Origin: Monoplex corrugatus
Taxonomy: Eukaryota > Mollusca > Gastropoda > Littorinimorpha > Ranellidae
Direction: 5' to 3'
NCBI GenBank assembly: GCA_030674185.1
Contig: CM060307.1
Coordinates: 63,829,653-63,893,652, forward strand
Length of the DNA stretch: 64,000 nt
Shown here: positions 60,634-64,000 of the stretch, one piece after another
Position numbering within the stretch: position 1 is the stretch's first letter
How the letters are laid out: each line of letters opens with the position of its first letter
The notes under the pieces: generated by a model
What the model was told of the DNA's origin: nothing
The model's input: only the letters and a program-made list of their open reading frames with translations
The model's database searches: none
Made by a program: the position numbers and the translations under genes

Positions 60634-60924
60634 TGTGTGTGTAATGTTTAATTCATGAACTTGCTTATTTTATGAAATAAGCAAAAGTTTTGCTAATGAA
60701 TTAAGCAACTTTTTGCTTATTCGTGAAATAATTATACATACATACATACTGGACAAACAATGCTAAGTTTACACTCTCACACAATAAAACAACTTTAACT
60801 CTTTACCTGCAGGTCTGCCACTTGACGTTCCAGCCATTGCTCCTTTGCCTTCTGGCCACTGTCAACTTGGACCCTTTCACTCTGAACTTTGGATGATGAT
60901 ATTCCTCCTCCAAAACGGGACAAC
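19599..60924 (-). CDS. RIM-binding protein family member (RIMBP/TSPOAP1-like), 29 exons, 5' partial
   Basis: Gene-level entry; exons follow. About 1790 residues are visible; the first visible exon starts in mid-codon, so the start lies beyond 64 kb. Order: coiled coil rich in Leu/Glu/Gln over roughly the first 675 residues; a Ser/Pro/Gly-rich low-complexity exon (676-949); more coiled coil (950-1345); SH3 near 1440-1505 ([11 protein letters not shown], then [11 protein letters not shown]); FN3 near 1578-1665 ([24 protein letters not shown]); SH3 near 1709-1770 ([25 protein letters not shown]); a 13-residue tail. The SH3-FN3-SH3 set with WQPP...SNG is characteristic of RIM-binding proteins, which link RIM proteins and Ca2+ channels (RIMBP1/2) or act in spermatid cytoskeleton (RIMBP3). 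Only one FN3 and two SH3 are found, against three and three in RIMBP2. Exons 2 and 5 each need one extra base to keep frame. Confidence 0.72.
20445..20516 (-). CDS. RIMBP-like exon 28 (SH3-2 end)
   Basis: Acceptor TTCCTATCAG, donor GTATGT, 24 codons, phase 0-0: [18 protein letters not shown] closes the SH3. Confidence 0.78.
20917..20990. repeat. 37-bp tandem duplication
   Basis: TTAGCACAATGTTTATATAC then TGGTATCAGTATTA occurs twice in the intron between exons 27 and 28. Confidence 0.9.
21167..21301 (-). CDS. RIMBP-like exon 27 (SH3-2 first part)
   Basis: Acceptor GTGTTTCAG, donor GTCAGC, 45 codons, phase 0-0. [32 protein letters not shown] and DGFFHGE match an SH3 with the ALYDYDP signature. 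Confidence 0.84.
21536..21606. repeat. 71-bp intronic duplicate, copy 1
   Basis: TAGAAACAGCAGCT, CAAACACCACACAGA and CTGTAGGACACTAAG match 23507-23577 with few changes. The other copy abuts the donor of exon 24. Confidence 0.88.
21876..22139 (-). CDS. RIMBP-like exon 26 (FN3 second half)
   Basis: Acceptor TTTTACTGTAG, donor GTGAGT, 88 codons, phase 0-0. [10 protein letters not shown] and [20 protein letters not shown] finish the FN3; an acidic stretch [12 protein letters not shown] follows. Confidence 0.82.
22419..22550. repeat. 65-bp tandem duplication
   Basis: ACTGAAAAGGACTAGACACA then TAGAACACACAC and TTAACAATAAAAAACAGACTG occurs twice in the intron between exons 25 and 26. Confidence 0.92.
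22724..22854 (-). CDS. RIMBP-like exon 25 (FN3 first half)
   Basis: Acceptor CTGTGACAG, donor GTACGT, ends phase 0. [29 protein letters not shown] and [10 protein letters not shown] give the A-C strands of a fibronectin type III domain like the third FN3 of RIM-BPs. Confidence 0.82.
23507..23577. repeat. 71-bp intronic duplicate, copy 2
   Basis: Near-identical to 21536-21606. It lies 11 bases inside the intron after exon 24. Confidence 0.88.
23588..23747 (-). CDS. RIMBP-like exon 24
   Basis: Acceptor TTTGAACAG, donor GTGAGT, ending phase 1. Encodes [16 protein letters not shown] and an Arg/Ser/Gln linker. Confidence 0.75.
24358..24494 (-). CDS. RIMBP-like exon 23 (SH3-1 end)
   Basis: Acceptor GTTTTGCAG, donor GTCAGT. 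Completes the SH3: [15 protein letters not shown] then [12 protein letters not shown]. The phase joins exactly to exon 22. Confidence 0.82.
25086..25440 (-). CDS. RIMBP-like exon 22 (linker and SH3-1 start)
   Basis: Acceptor TTTTTCTAG, donor GTCAGT. Ser/Arg-rich linker, then the first half of an SH3 ([28 protein letters not shown]). Ends one base into Gly; the ATG near the start is internal. Confidence 0.82.
25804..25950 (-). CDS. RIMBP-like exon 21
   Basis: Acceptor TATGCCTCAG, donor GTAAGT, 49 codons, phase 0-0: [17 protein letters not shown] and [15 protein letters not shown]. Confidence 0.75.
26410..26505 (-). CDS. RIMBP-like exon 20
   Basis: Acceptor GTGATTTCAG, donor GTCTGT, 32 codons, phase 0-0: [18 protein letters not shown] and [14 protein letters not shown], resembling the end of the RIM-BP N-terminal coiled coil. 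Confidence 0.72.
26950..27205 (-). repeat. Antisense tRNA-like (SINE head) fragments
   Basis: On the - strand, 27035-26955 reads GATGAAATGGTTAGCACAATG and GAGGTCATGAGTTTGCACCC, like tRNA box A and box B. A second such block (CTGGTTAGCCTGGAGG) lies at about 27190-27120. Likely decayed SINE heads rather than genes. Confidence 0.45.
27393..30017 (+). CDS. LINE ORF part 1: zinc finger and reverse transcriptase
   Basis: 874 codons open. A zinc-finger-like stretch is near residues 13-32, then a basic Lys/Arg-rich region. Reverse transcriptase motifs: [26 protein letters not shown] (motif A, near residue 420); [13 protein letters not shown] (motif B); [10 protein letters not shown] (motif C, near residue 525, FMDD where YADD/FADD is usual); KSLGRWY. 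The reading frame leaves the protein near 29955, where a one-base loss in a GGGGAAA run shifts it, so the last ~20 codons are out of frame. The first ATG is not necessarily the true start. Confidence 0.85.
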   Translation: MFCFVFTLILSACGRRFTTKRGMKIHRTKMGCLKTHTNQQQRTAIAGETLDDQGQELNHSAKDIHADGSDADFAQALNAKRGKLNLPPAGAKEQWEKLDEELVLKLNALIGNSTLEHKLDTYGDIIYSICRDTYGVKQPKTKTPPQKSRRQQQMESIRREKRKLKKRMKTASEFEKQGLLELWKDLKAKHNALSKVESARRRKSKKKKTQDRFFKDPFDFSRKLFEQPKSGTLTVGKETLEQHLRETYSDSQREAPLEIQNLVWPAAPEGKFNNKPPTLDEVKNVVKKARAKSAPGPNGIPYLLYKKCPKVLEWLHKMIRSAWRNQKISDQWMRAEGVYIPKEQNSSSINQFRPISLLNVEGKIFFSVMAARLTKYLTENKYLDMSVQKGGIPGMPGCLEHATLIWDAIQKARTEKRNIDVVWLDLANAYGSVPHDMIQLALEMYHIPENIRTMLRKYFQGFSMRFSTKEYTTDWIDLEVGIAMGCAISPILFVLAMEVILKAAMKSSGPVNLGDGYQMPPLKAFMDDTTVLSTDEEETHQILKQLDELVASSRMRFKPKKSRSLSLRKGKVADSVKFMVANQAIPTVTEEPVKSLGRWYDDSLKDTQRGCETKQTAEEGLKKIDNCGLPGKYKVWCLQFMLIPKLLWPLLIYDICTSTVEAMEAKINKYTRKWLGVPPGLTDVAFYCRQAMLKLPLKSIVEEYKVGKARLLSMLEESEDNIVRSVHPKLRTGRKWKVQEAVNNAKRNLSIKEIIGHTQTNRQGLGATKMQWWSKAKGKEKRDMIIQELKEEEDVKRVQKAVQQGQQGQWTTWDSALQRSLSWNDMWHMAPLRISFLLRSVYDLLPSNANLVKWGKQTTQHVRSVRRNKQWNMS
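29951..30643 (+). CDS. LINE ORF part 2: zinc knuckle and restriction-like endonuclease
   Basis: Continuation of the same protein in the shifted frame. It has a CCHC knuckle [17 protein letters not shown] and the endonuclease signature [12 protein letters not shown], then [11 protein letters not shown], with a downstream Lys-rich KTEKYAGL, i.e. the PD-(D/E)xK arrangement of R2-type elements. It ends at a TAA at 30641-30643. The ATG at 29951 is an accident of the frameshift, not a real start. Confidence 0.82.
   Translation: MGKADDPACPLCQKKQTVEHVLSSCKVALAQGRYTWRHNQVLKVITDVVSEKTMTPNAPIAMTTFYKAGGKQVWPESAMTTSTLPKGLLDGAVDWECTADLPEWRNYPDVISKTGMRPDIALHSDSSKQVILIELTVPYESRMEEAHIYKTEKYAGLASTLKKAGLRVKIFAIEVGARGFVGTSAYDLMKQLAISGKKRTRALKAMAEAAERSSSWIWARRNEKSELHKD
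30663..30741 (+). repeat. tRNA-like block after the LINE ORF
   Basis: GTTAGCACATTGGTAAAACC resembles box A and AGGTTCGATCCCCGG is a near-perfect box B/T arm. The acceptor stem pairs poorly, so I call it tRNA-derived and not a working gene. A21-type run follows. Confidence 0.6.
30763..30908 (+). repeat. Shared 3' tail, copy 1
   Basis: Contains an 8-bp perfect inverted repeat CATCCAGG/CCTGGATG around AGTCATGA, then GTGGCCCGGCCCC, AAAACACTTG and CTCTGAAGACCTTCTG. The same tail follows the second, unrelated tRNA-like block at 31.88 kb. Confidence 0.8.
30909..31626. other. Unassigned sequence between the two LINE copies
   Basis: AT-rich, with (AAAC)n and A-rich tracts at about 31228-31280. No coding signal. 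Confidence 0.45.
31627..32032 (+). mobile_element. 5'-truncated copy of the same LINE family
   Basis: Starts inside the last ORF codons (AGAGGACCAGAGCCCTAAAG, GCAATGGCAGAAGCAGCGG), runs past the stop region, then has a different tRNA-like block (31744-31845), a CAA-rich linker, and the shared 3' tail to 32032. Same + orientation as the long copy. Confidence 0.8.
31744..31845 (+). repeat. Class II (Leu/Ser-type) tRNA-like block
   Basis: GATGGCCAAGTGGTTAAGAC is the D-arm form of tRNA-Leu/Ser, and a long variable region leads to a decayed box B, GGATTTAATTCC. Distinct from the block at 30663. Confidence 0.6.
32292..32414 (-). CDS. RIMBP-like exon 19, GC donor
   Basis: Acceptor CCTGGTAG; 41 codons, phase 0-0: [18 protein letters not shown] and [17 protein letters not shown]. 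The only junction that keeps frame into exon 20 is CGG followed by GCAAGT, a GC-AG intron. The nearest GT would give an immediate stop in exon 20. Confidence 0.72.
32415..33300. other. Unassigned intron sequence
   Basis: AT-rich intron upstream of exon 19, with a small (ATT)n-like stretch near 32820-32880. Nothing recognised. Confidence 0.4.
33305..33454. repeat. (CA)n microsatellite
   Basis: Long CA run with CCA and AACA interruptions. Confidence 0.95.
33623..33865. mobile_element. Mariner-like MITE with TA duplication
   Basis: Left end CAGGGGGGTGCAAAAGTAGG then TATACAGT; right end, inverted, CAGGGGGGCGCAAAAGTAGG then TATACAGT, about 29 of 30 matching. TA on both sides. 239 bp without an ORF. 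Confidence 0.82.
33847..33940. repeat. 47-bp tandem duplication of a MITE end and its flank
   Basis: ACTTTTGCGCCCCCCTGTAT then AATTATTCCATAAAAAGT and AAAATGCCA is repeated (33847-33893, 33894-33940), copying the terminal repeat together with host flank. Confidence 0.88.
34323..34583 (-). CDS. RIMBP-like exon 18
   Basis: Acceptor TATGTCAAG (weak pyrimidine tract), donor GTAACA, 87 codons, phase 0-0: [37 protein letters not shown] and [13 protein letters not shown]. Confidence 0.78.
35383..35592 (-). CDS. Orphan short ORF, unrecognised
   Basis: Seventy codons ending at a TAA, on the - strand: [54 protein letters not shown]. Composition looks protein-like, but its ATG falls within the first unit of a tandem array and no splice phase ties it to the host gene. 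Possibly a transposase remnant; function unknown. Confidence 0.2.
   Translation of the reverse strand: MKQLHCLCKMLCSALEDAYDRLFEVSPNSALAVWNLKRCAHICEQLFSGSVIFDELHCDDLNKNFQIVC
35582..36045. repeat. 50-bp tandem array, ~9 copies
   Basis: Unit AGCTGTTTCACATGATTATG then AGCATATTACAACTGGGCT and ATTTCACATGG. Copies are nearly identical, differing mainly at C/T in GGGCT/GGGTT and GG/GA at the unit start. TTTCACATG appears twice per unit, so the unit itself is a dimer. Confidence 0.95.
36424..36609 (-). CDS. RIMBP-like exon 17
   Basis: Acceptor ATATTACAG, donor GTGAGA, 62 codons, phase 0-0. Coiled coil: [19 protein letters not shown] and [18 protein letters not shown]. Confidence 0.8.
37231..37251. 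repeat. G21 homopolymer
   Basis: Twenty-one G in a row, with C-rich and A-rich runs nearby at 37386-37420. Confidence 0.95.
37461..37622 (-). CDS. RIMBP-like exon 16
   Basis: Acceptor TATTCGCAG, donor GTAAAT, 54 codons, phase 0-0. Coiled coil: [18 protein letters not shown] and [15 protein letters not shown]. Confidence 0.78.
38021..38116 (-). CDS. RIMBP-like exon 15
   Basis: Acceptor CTTTGGCAG, donor GTGAGT, 32 codons, phase 0-0: [18 protein letters not shown] and [12 protein letters not shown]. Confidence 0.72.
38117..41288. other. Long intron, microsatellites and a SINE/LINE tail
   Basis: Holds (CA)n at 38541-38600 and 39541-39662. At 39260-39335 the block AGATTTGCGCTATATAAAT followed by (ATT)n looks like a short LINE/SINE 3' end. 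No coding exon was found except the candidate microexon at its far end. Confidence 0.5.
39541..39662. repeat. (CA)n microsatellite
   Basis: Two pure CA runs joined by AAACACACATGCACACAT. Confidence 0.95.
41289..41318 (-). CDS. RIMBP-like candidate microexon 14 (30 nt)
   Basis: Acceptor TTTTCACGCTAG after a T-rich tract, donor GTAAGG, ten codons [10 protein letters not shown], phase 0-0. GC-rich against an AT-rich intron. Could be alternative or a false call. Confidence 0.45.
41319..43093. other. Intron with (GT)n
   Basis: AT-rich; (GT)n at 42645-42731. A purine-rich stretch lies at 41535-41660. No recognised gene. Confidence 0.5.
43094..43156 (-). CDS. RIMBP-like exon 13
   Basis: Acceptor GTCTTACAG, donor GTGAGT, 21 codons, phase 0-0: [18 protein letters not shown], helical. 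Confidence 0.6.
44027..44092 (-). CDS. RIMBP-like exon 12
   Basis: Acceptor GTGTTTCAG, donor GTGAGT, 22 codons, phase 0-0: [17 protein letters not shown]. Found from splice signals and phase only. Confidence 0.55.
44611..45432 (-). CDS. RIMBP-like exon 11, low-complexity
   Basis: Acceptor ATATTTCAG, donor GTGAGA, 274 codons, phase 0-0. Ser/Thr/Pro/Gly-rich and GC-rich relative to flanks ([30 protein letters not shown]), ending in a helix [14 protein letters not shown]. Probably a flexible linker between coiled coils. Confidence 0.8.
45599..45680. repeat. (CA)n/(TA) microsatellite
   Basis: CA runs broken by TATA, directly at the left edge of the inverted-repeat block that begins at 45681. 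Confidence 0.9.
45867..47376 (+). mobile_element. piggyBac-type element, internally deleted
   Basis: TTAA at 45867-45870 and 47373-47376 bound 1502 bp with short inverted ends (CCCTTAGC and, inverted, CCCTTTCGC). It carries the N-terminal part of a piggyBac transposase and an acidic C-terminal tail, with the catalytic core missing. Lies in the intron between exons 10 and 11 on the opposite strand. Confidence 0.8.
46128..46751 (+). pseudogene. piggyBac transposase, N-terminal part only
   Basis: 207 codons. An acidic N-terminus ([14 protein letters not shown]) as in many piggyBac transposases, then the conserved start of the DDE_Tnp_1_7 domain: [45 protein letters not shown] and YWS. The downstream catalytic Asp region is absent. 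After a frame change, 46727-46833 reads an open acidic tail ([17 protein letters not shown]) to a TAG, so the middle was deleted and the two ends kept. The likely start is the second ATG (MASFSEDEF). Confidence 0.78.
48178..48402. repeat. (CA)n microsatellite with CG variants
   Basis: CA runs with CACG and GCAC variants. Confidence 0.93.
48715..48828 (-). repeat. 57-bp tandem duplication of the exon 10 donor end
   Basis: Two copies (48715-48771, 48772-48828). Each holds the last 14 bases of exon 10 (AAGAGATTGTACAG on the - strand), the donor GTTAGA, ACAGGAACATTTTTTGGAC, a T run and GTCAACAG. The inner copy therefore has an acceptor, 14 nt and a donor: a cryptic exon at 48773-48760. Confidence 0.92.
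48817..48947 (-). CDS. RIMBP-like exon 10
   Basis: Acceptor GTGTCACCAG, donor GTTAGA. Encodes [19 protein letters not shown], then [16 protein letters not shown], ending phase 0. Its last 14 bases and the donor are duplicated just downstream. Confidence 0.72.
48948..51384. other. Intron between exons 9 and 10
   Basis: (GT)n at 50467-50543 and (CA)n at 51299-51375; otherwise no coding signal or recognised repeat. Confidence 0.45.
51385..51442 (-). CDS. RIMBP-like exon 9
   Basis: Acceptor TTTGGACAG, donor GTACAG. Encodes [19 protein letters not shown] and one base that makes Gly with exon 10. The exact phase match supports it. Confidence 0.65.
51985..52420 (-). repeat. SINE copy, antisense
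   Basis: On the - strand: ATGCAGACCTCCTAGTGCC, TTGAACCCCCTCTGTG, ATGGAAACATGAACATACTC, AGCATGCATGCCCACTGAGG and ATGGGGTATGCAG follow the SINE order of the 2.05 kb copy, with the AGATCCTG block missing. A decayed head with a GGTTTGAACCTGCATG-like box B lies at 52330-52370. Confidence 0.6.
52774..52927. repeat. (CA)n microsatellite
   Basis: Long pure CA run followed by mixed CA/TA. Confidence 0.95.
53428..53555. repeat. Intronic ~73-bp duplication by exon 8
   Basis: TTTCTGTTTTGAAAACAGAT then AGACACAATGAGAATGAA occurs twice; the second copy ends about 12 bases inside the intron from the exon 8 donor. Confidence 0.85.
53561..53632 (-). CDS. RIMBP-like exon 8
   Basis: Acceptor CATTTTTAG, donor GTATGG, 24 codons, phase 0-0: [19 protein letters not shown]. 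Short; supported by phase with exons 7 and 9. Confidence 0.65.
53633..55139. other. Intron between exons 7 and 8
   Basis: AT-rich; (CA)n at 55013-55065. Nothing else recognised. Confidence 0.45.
55140..55427 (-). CDS. RIMBP-like exon 7
   Basis: Acceptor TATTCCACAG, donor GTAAAG, 96 codons, phase 0-0. Coiled coil: [38 protein letters not shown] and [12 protein letters not shown]. Confidence 0.8.
55838..56045 (-). mobile_element. LINE 3' end fragment
   Basis: The - strand reads [27 protein letters not shown] and VIANAM, the usual C-terminal end of an apurinic-endonuclease LINE, next to an (ATC)n/(TCC) tail at the low-coordinate side. Confidence 0.6.
56172..56533 (+). mobile_element. LINE endonuclease fragment, broken
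   Basis: Reads [19 protein letters not shown], then in another frame [30 protein letters not shown] and after a stop [11 protein letters not shown]. These are motifs of the apurinic-type endonuclease of a LINE. A frameshift near 56228 and a stop at 56417 break it. It faces away from the 3' fragment at 55.84 kb. Confidence 0.72.
56576..56731 (-). CDS. RIMBP-like exon 6
   Basis: Acceptor TATTCTTCAG, donor GTTAGT, 52 codons, phase 0-0. Coiled coil [18 protein letters not shown] and [14 protein letters not shown]. Confidence 0.75.
57236..57765 (-). CDS. RIMBP-like exon 5, with a 1-nt frameshift
   Basis: Acceptor GTTTTAG, donor GTAAGG. Begins [20 protein letters not shown] in phase with exon 4; the downstream coiled coil ([18 protein letters not shown], then [15 protein letters not shown]) starts at 57676 one base out of step, with a TGA just before in its own frame. 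No usable splice pair lies between the two frames, so one base appears missing near 57680. Confidence 0.68.
57883..57944. repeat. (CA)n microsatellite
   Basis: Pure CA run in the intron between exons 4 and 5. Confidence 0.95.
58323..58547 (-). CDS. RIMBP-like exon 4
   Basis: Acceptor TGTTTACAG, donor GTAAGG, 75 codons, phase 0-0. Strong heptads: [19 protein letters not shown] and [18 protein letters not shown]. Confidence 0.8.
58969..59175 (-). CDS. RIMBP-like exon 3
   Basis: Acceptor TTGTTTCAG, donor GTCAGT, 69 codons, phase 0-0. Gly/Ser-rich linker ([16 protein letters not shown]), then coiled coil [17 protein letters not shown]. Confidence 0.75.
59288..59762. repeat. (CA)n cluster with internal AAAGGGTTT blocks
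   Basis: CA-rich through most of the intron between exons 2 and 3. CTAAGGAAGAAAGGGTTT (59525) and CTAAGAAAAAAGGGTTT (59656) are two copies of an embedded block. Confidence 0.92.
59846..60084 (-). CDS. RIMBP-like exon 2, with a 1-nt frameshift
   Basis: Acceptor CACACCTCAG, donor GTAAGT. Reads [19 protein letters not shown], then [19 protein letters not shown]; after about 59890 the coiled-coil frame continues ([13 protein letters not shown]) one base out of step. Length is 239 bp, one short of the 240 that keeps phase 0 at both ends. Either a sequencing deletion or a real break. Confidence 0.65.
60369..60735. repeat. (GA)n, TA/TC-rich, (GT)n and a small hairpin
   Basis: GA at 60369-60419, then two copies of GTATACTTGTATACATAT, then (GT)n at 60565-60641. 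At 60662-60730 TTGCTTATTT/AAATAAGCAA type inverted repeats form a small hairpin. Confidence 0.85.
60807..60924 (-). CDS. RIMBP-like exon 1 (first visible)
   Basis: Acceptor GGGTTTTAG, donor GTAAAG. The first G completes a codon from an unseen exon. Encodes [17 protein letters not shown] and [13 protein letters not shown], the start of coiled coil. Confidence 0.65.
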
Positions 60925-62084
60925 CTAAAACCCACAGTAAAGATGCACGGTTTATAATGTCTGAATTTCTTCAGCATTTTTACTTCATTGTCCCCACATA
61001 TGAAAGATGAAGAAGACTTCAACAAATCTGAGGAGTTTTTTTTCTGCATTTGAAAACAACTGTCTTGAATGCATATACGCGTACTGTTCTGGTGATCTGA
61101 CACCGCAGGCAACAAGCTATGATGCTGCATAGTCTGCACTACCCATCTTGGATGGGTGGCGAATGTCAGTGTTCTTCCTCTGATTGTAGTCACAATAAGA
61201 TTATCAATGCATATGTGAATAATTTTATTTCTGTTTACCTATCAAAGTACATTTTTCTAAGGAATCCATATTCTGCTTACATATTCTGCTAAGGACTGCA
61301 TCTTGATGTCATGAGTTCTCTTACATATGACTTCTTGCATGTTGAATACTATACTGGATCTCAGATTGTCTCATCCAAAAGGCTAGCACTCAGACCATTA
61401 TTCAGTCTATTAAAGAAGGTGCTCTGTTCAACTGCACATTGATCCAAGGGTTTTAGAAACATATCATCTCATAGGCCATTTGCACTGAATTACTGAATAA
61501 AGGTCAGTTATGCAGCAATGTATAATGTCAGCAGCGACTGGAAACTTAAATACAAGATTTCTAAGAGCCATTGCCACTATATTTCTCTGATATTTTGGTT
61601 TGAATGTAACTGAAGATGCGTGAGTAGAATATATTCAGAATCAATTTAAGTCTCTCCTGATGAGCTTTTGATACCTTCATGGAATCGTCCTCACTTTATA
61701 TATCTGTACTTCTTTTTAAATCAACTCGTATTTGTTTTTGTTGTTGTTGTCAATGGATTCAATGTGTAAGATTCAAGCTGTTCTCCCAGGAAAACACACT
61801 ATCAGTGGGTTTCACCTCATTAGAAGAATTTTTTTTCTATTCACTTGTCTTTTTTTCTTTGTTGTTTTCTTTTACTCAATAAAAGCATAATTTTCAACAG
61901 TTTTGCCAAGGACAGCTCCTCTGTTGTTGTGGGATACTTCTATGTGTGCTGCATGCATACTACACACAGGATTTGATTTATCATATCACTTGAAAGACTA
62001 GCACTTAGACCATGACAAGATCTAAAGGACAAGACCAAAAAAATCCTTGTTCAATCCATAATTCAAACCTGGGATTTTTTTCAT
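60925..62084. other. Intron upstream of the first visible RIMBP-like exon
   Basis: No exon with acceptable splice signals found. GACTAGCACT(T/C)AGACC-like blocks near 61383 and 61998 may be antisense repeat fragments. Confidence 0.4.
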
Positions 62085-62450
62085 CTGATTCAGGTGATCT
62101 GAACCACTTGCTGATGGGCACAACATCAGATTTCCAATCAGAAGGTCTGGGTTCCATTCTGCCTTGGTACCTCCCAGCCTGGTGGGTAATTGGGAAACAT
62201 TTTTGATCTCATAAGTGCAGACCTGACGATGCTTAAATCCCCTTCATGTATATAAACACAAAGAACATCAAATATGCATGTAACAGATCCTATTAGTCAT
62301 GTCAATGTCCTACAGCTTTTGGAAATATGAAAACACCCATCATGCACATCCACTGAAGATGAAGCATGCAGACTATGCAACAACATATTGCCTGCACAGC
62401 GAGGGCAAAACAACACGCATACATCAATCCAAGAAAAATCCAAACAAATA
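62085..62450 (+). repeat. tRNA-derived SINE, sense copy
   Basis: The head carries TTGCTGATGGGCACAACATC and box-B-like GGTCTGGGTTCCATTC. The body shares GTGCAGACCTGA, AAATCCCCTTCA, AACATCAAATATGCATG, AGATCCTA, TGAAAACACCCATCATGCAC and GCCTGCACAGCGAGGGC with the copy at 2.05 kb. Ends in an A-rich tail. Confidence 0.75.
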
Positions 62451-62971
62451 AAGAAAAGAAAAAGAAAAAAAAAGAAGAAAAAAACCGTCTCACACACACA
62501 CATACACACAAAACAAAAACCATTAGGCTAACACTATACTATGCAACTCATAGCTCACCCAGAAAGACTGAAAAATGCTGAGTATCTTTGTTTTTCCTTC
62601 AATTAAAGAAACTGGGTGGGTCATGCCCTGTTTTTTTTTTTTCTTACCTGATTTTTTTTGTACTACGCTGTGGGTGAAAACTTAAGCCACTGTCCAAATA
62701 CCAACTATGTTTCAGCAGTGACTGGCACCACACACATTCACATTCTTTTCTTTGTGCTTATTTCAGTGCAGTCACTTTCAAACCAGACAAGTGCATGACT
62801 AGTTCTTGACAGTTATGACTAACCTGAAAGCTTTTAGATACAGATTTATAGAGCCTCTGATAATTCATATGTACTGTTCTAATGTATGGTTCTTGATAAC
62901 AATGACAGCTATGCAATCATTGCACTCAGACATCTGTGACTCCATCGTGAGTTTTCACTACTGATAATTTG

Positions 62972-63337
<366 letters not shown>

Positions 63338-63340
<3 letters not shown>

Positions 63341-63855
63341 CAGACAAGGCGGACAGTCATACAATTATAATTTAAAAGAGCTATAAATGAATTACAACGT
63401 AATGTCTTACTGTCTTCCTATATTTATTATAAATCTATGGAAGGCATCATTCACACATAATGAAAAAACATTTCAAGTACAATCCCACCAACATAACAGT
63501 ATGTAGATTAACAGAATTCTAACATAAAAATCAGTAAATCCTGTACATTTAACCAGCCTACTAAAGTTGTTACTGCTTCATTAATTCTGGATTATCCAAG
63601 GAGTCTATTTACTCTTGCTCTTTTCAATGCTTGGTCTGACTCATAATAGCAAGCCAAGTCCACATGAACCCTGAAAGCTCTGTGTGTGCTCAGTTGTACA
63701 AACTTAACTAGCAAAGGCCGACTATCAGGTTGATCTATACAGGTATTTGACCAAAGACATTAAGGCAATAATTATGAACCACAGCATTTTGGTGAAGACA
63801 TTTAGGGTAGTTGGGAGGGCAGGTAGACATAATCAAAGTGTTTTGTTCTCTCTCC

Positions 63856-63915
<60 letters not shown>

Positions 63916-64000
63916 TGTGTGTGTGTGGTGTGTGTGTGTGTGTGTGTTCATTTTTAATTTGTTAACATCTATTCACATTATGTGCTTTTAGACAAAAGGG
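63338..64000. other. Right end of window
   Basis: AT-rich; (GT)n at 63859-63947. No exon recognised. Confidence 0.5.

Overview
This is eukaryotic nuclear DNA, most likely from a marine gastropod mollusc. Coding sequence is split into short exons with GT-AG introns. The introns are AT-rich, packed with long CA/GT and GA microsatellites, and carry SINE copies whose body resembles a SINE family I associate with gastropods. The species is inferred, not proven. There are no prokaryotic features.

Layout. From 495 to 15845 on the + strand lie the last 12 coding exons (about 994 codons) of a HEAT-repeat protein that I call HEATR4-like; its 5' end is off the left edge. From 60924 down to 19599 on the - strand lie 29 coding exons (about 1790 codons) of a RIM-binding-protein family member: a very long coiled-coil N-terminal part, then SH3, one FN3, a second SH3 and a short tail; its 5' end is off the right edge. 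The two genes converge tail to tail across about 16-19.5 kb. Exon chains were joined by hand from splice signals and matching phases, which agree at every junction listed.

Mobile DNA sits in the introns: an almost full-length LINE of the type with a restriction-like endonuclease (27.4-30.9 kb) and a short 3' copy of the same family (31.6-32.0 kb); an internally deleted piggyBac-type element with TTAA ends (45.87-47.37 kb) and two TTAA-flanked MITE-like elements (11.26-11.59 and 13.85-14.04 kb), one of which contains a 96-bp perfect palindrome; a mariner-like MITE (33.6 kb); a LINE remnant with inverted halves (55.84-56.53 kb); and several SINE copies.

The most unusual signal is that tandem repeats grow out of splice junctions. 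A 16-17 bp array of roughly 78 units starts exactly at the 5' splice site of one HEATR4-like exon and repeats that splice site. A second array of about 24 units of about 46 bp repeats the 3' splice site and first codons of a later exon of the same gene. A third, two-copy duplication repeats the donor end of an exon of the RIMBP-like gene and creates a cryptic 14-nt exon. Second in interest is the LINE family, whose two copies here place different tRNA-like sequences between the end of the ORF and one shared, structured 3' tail.
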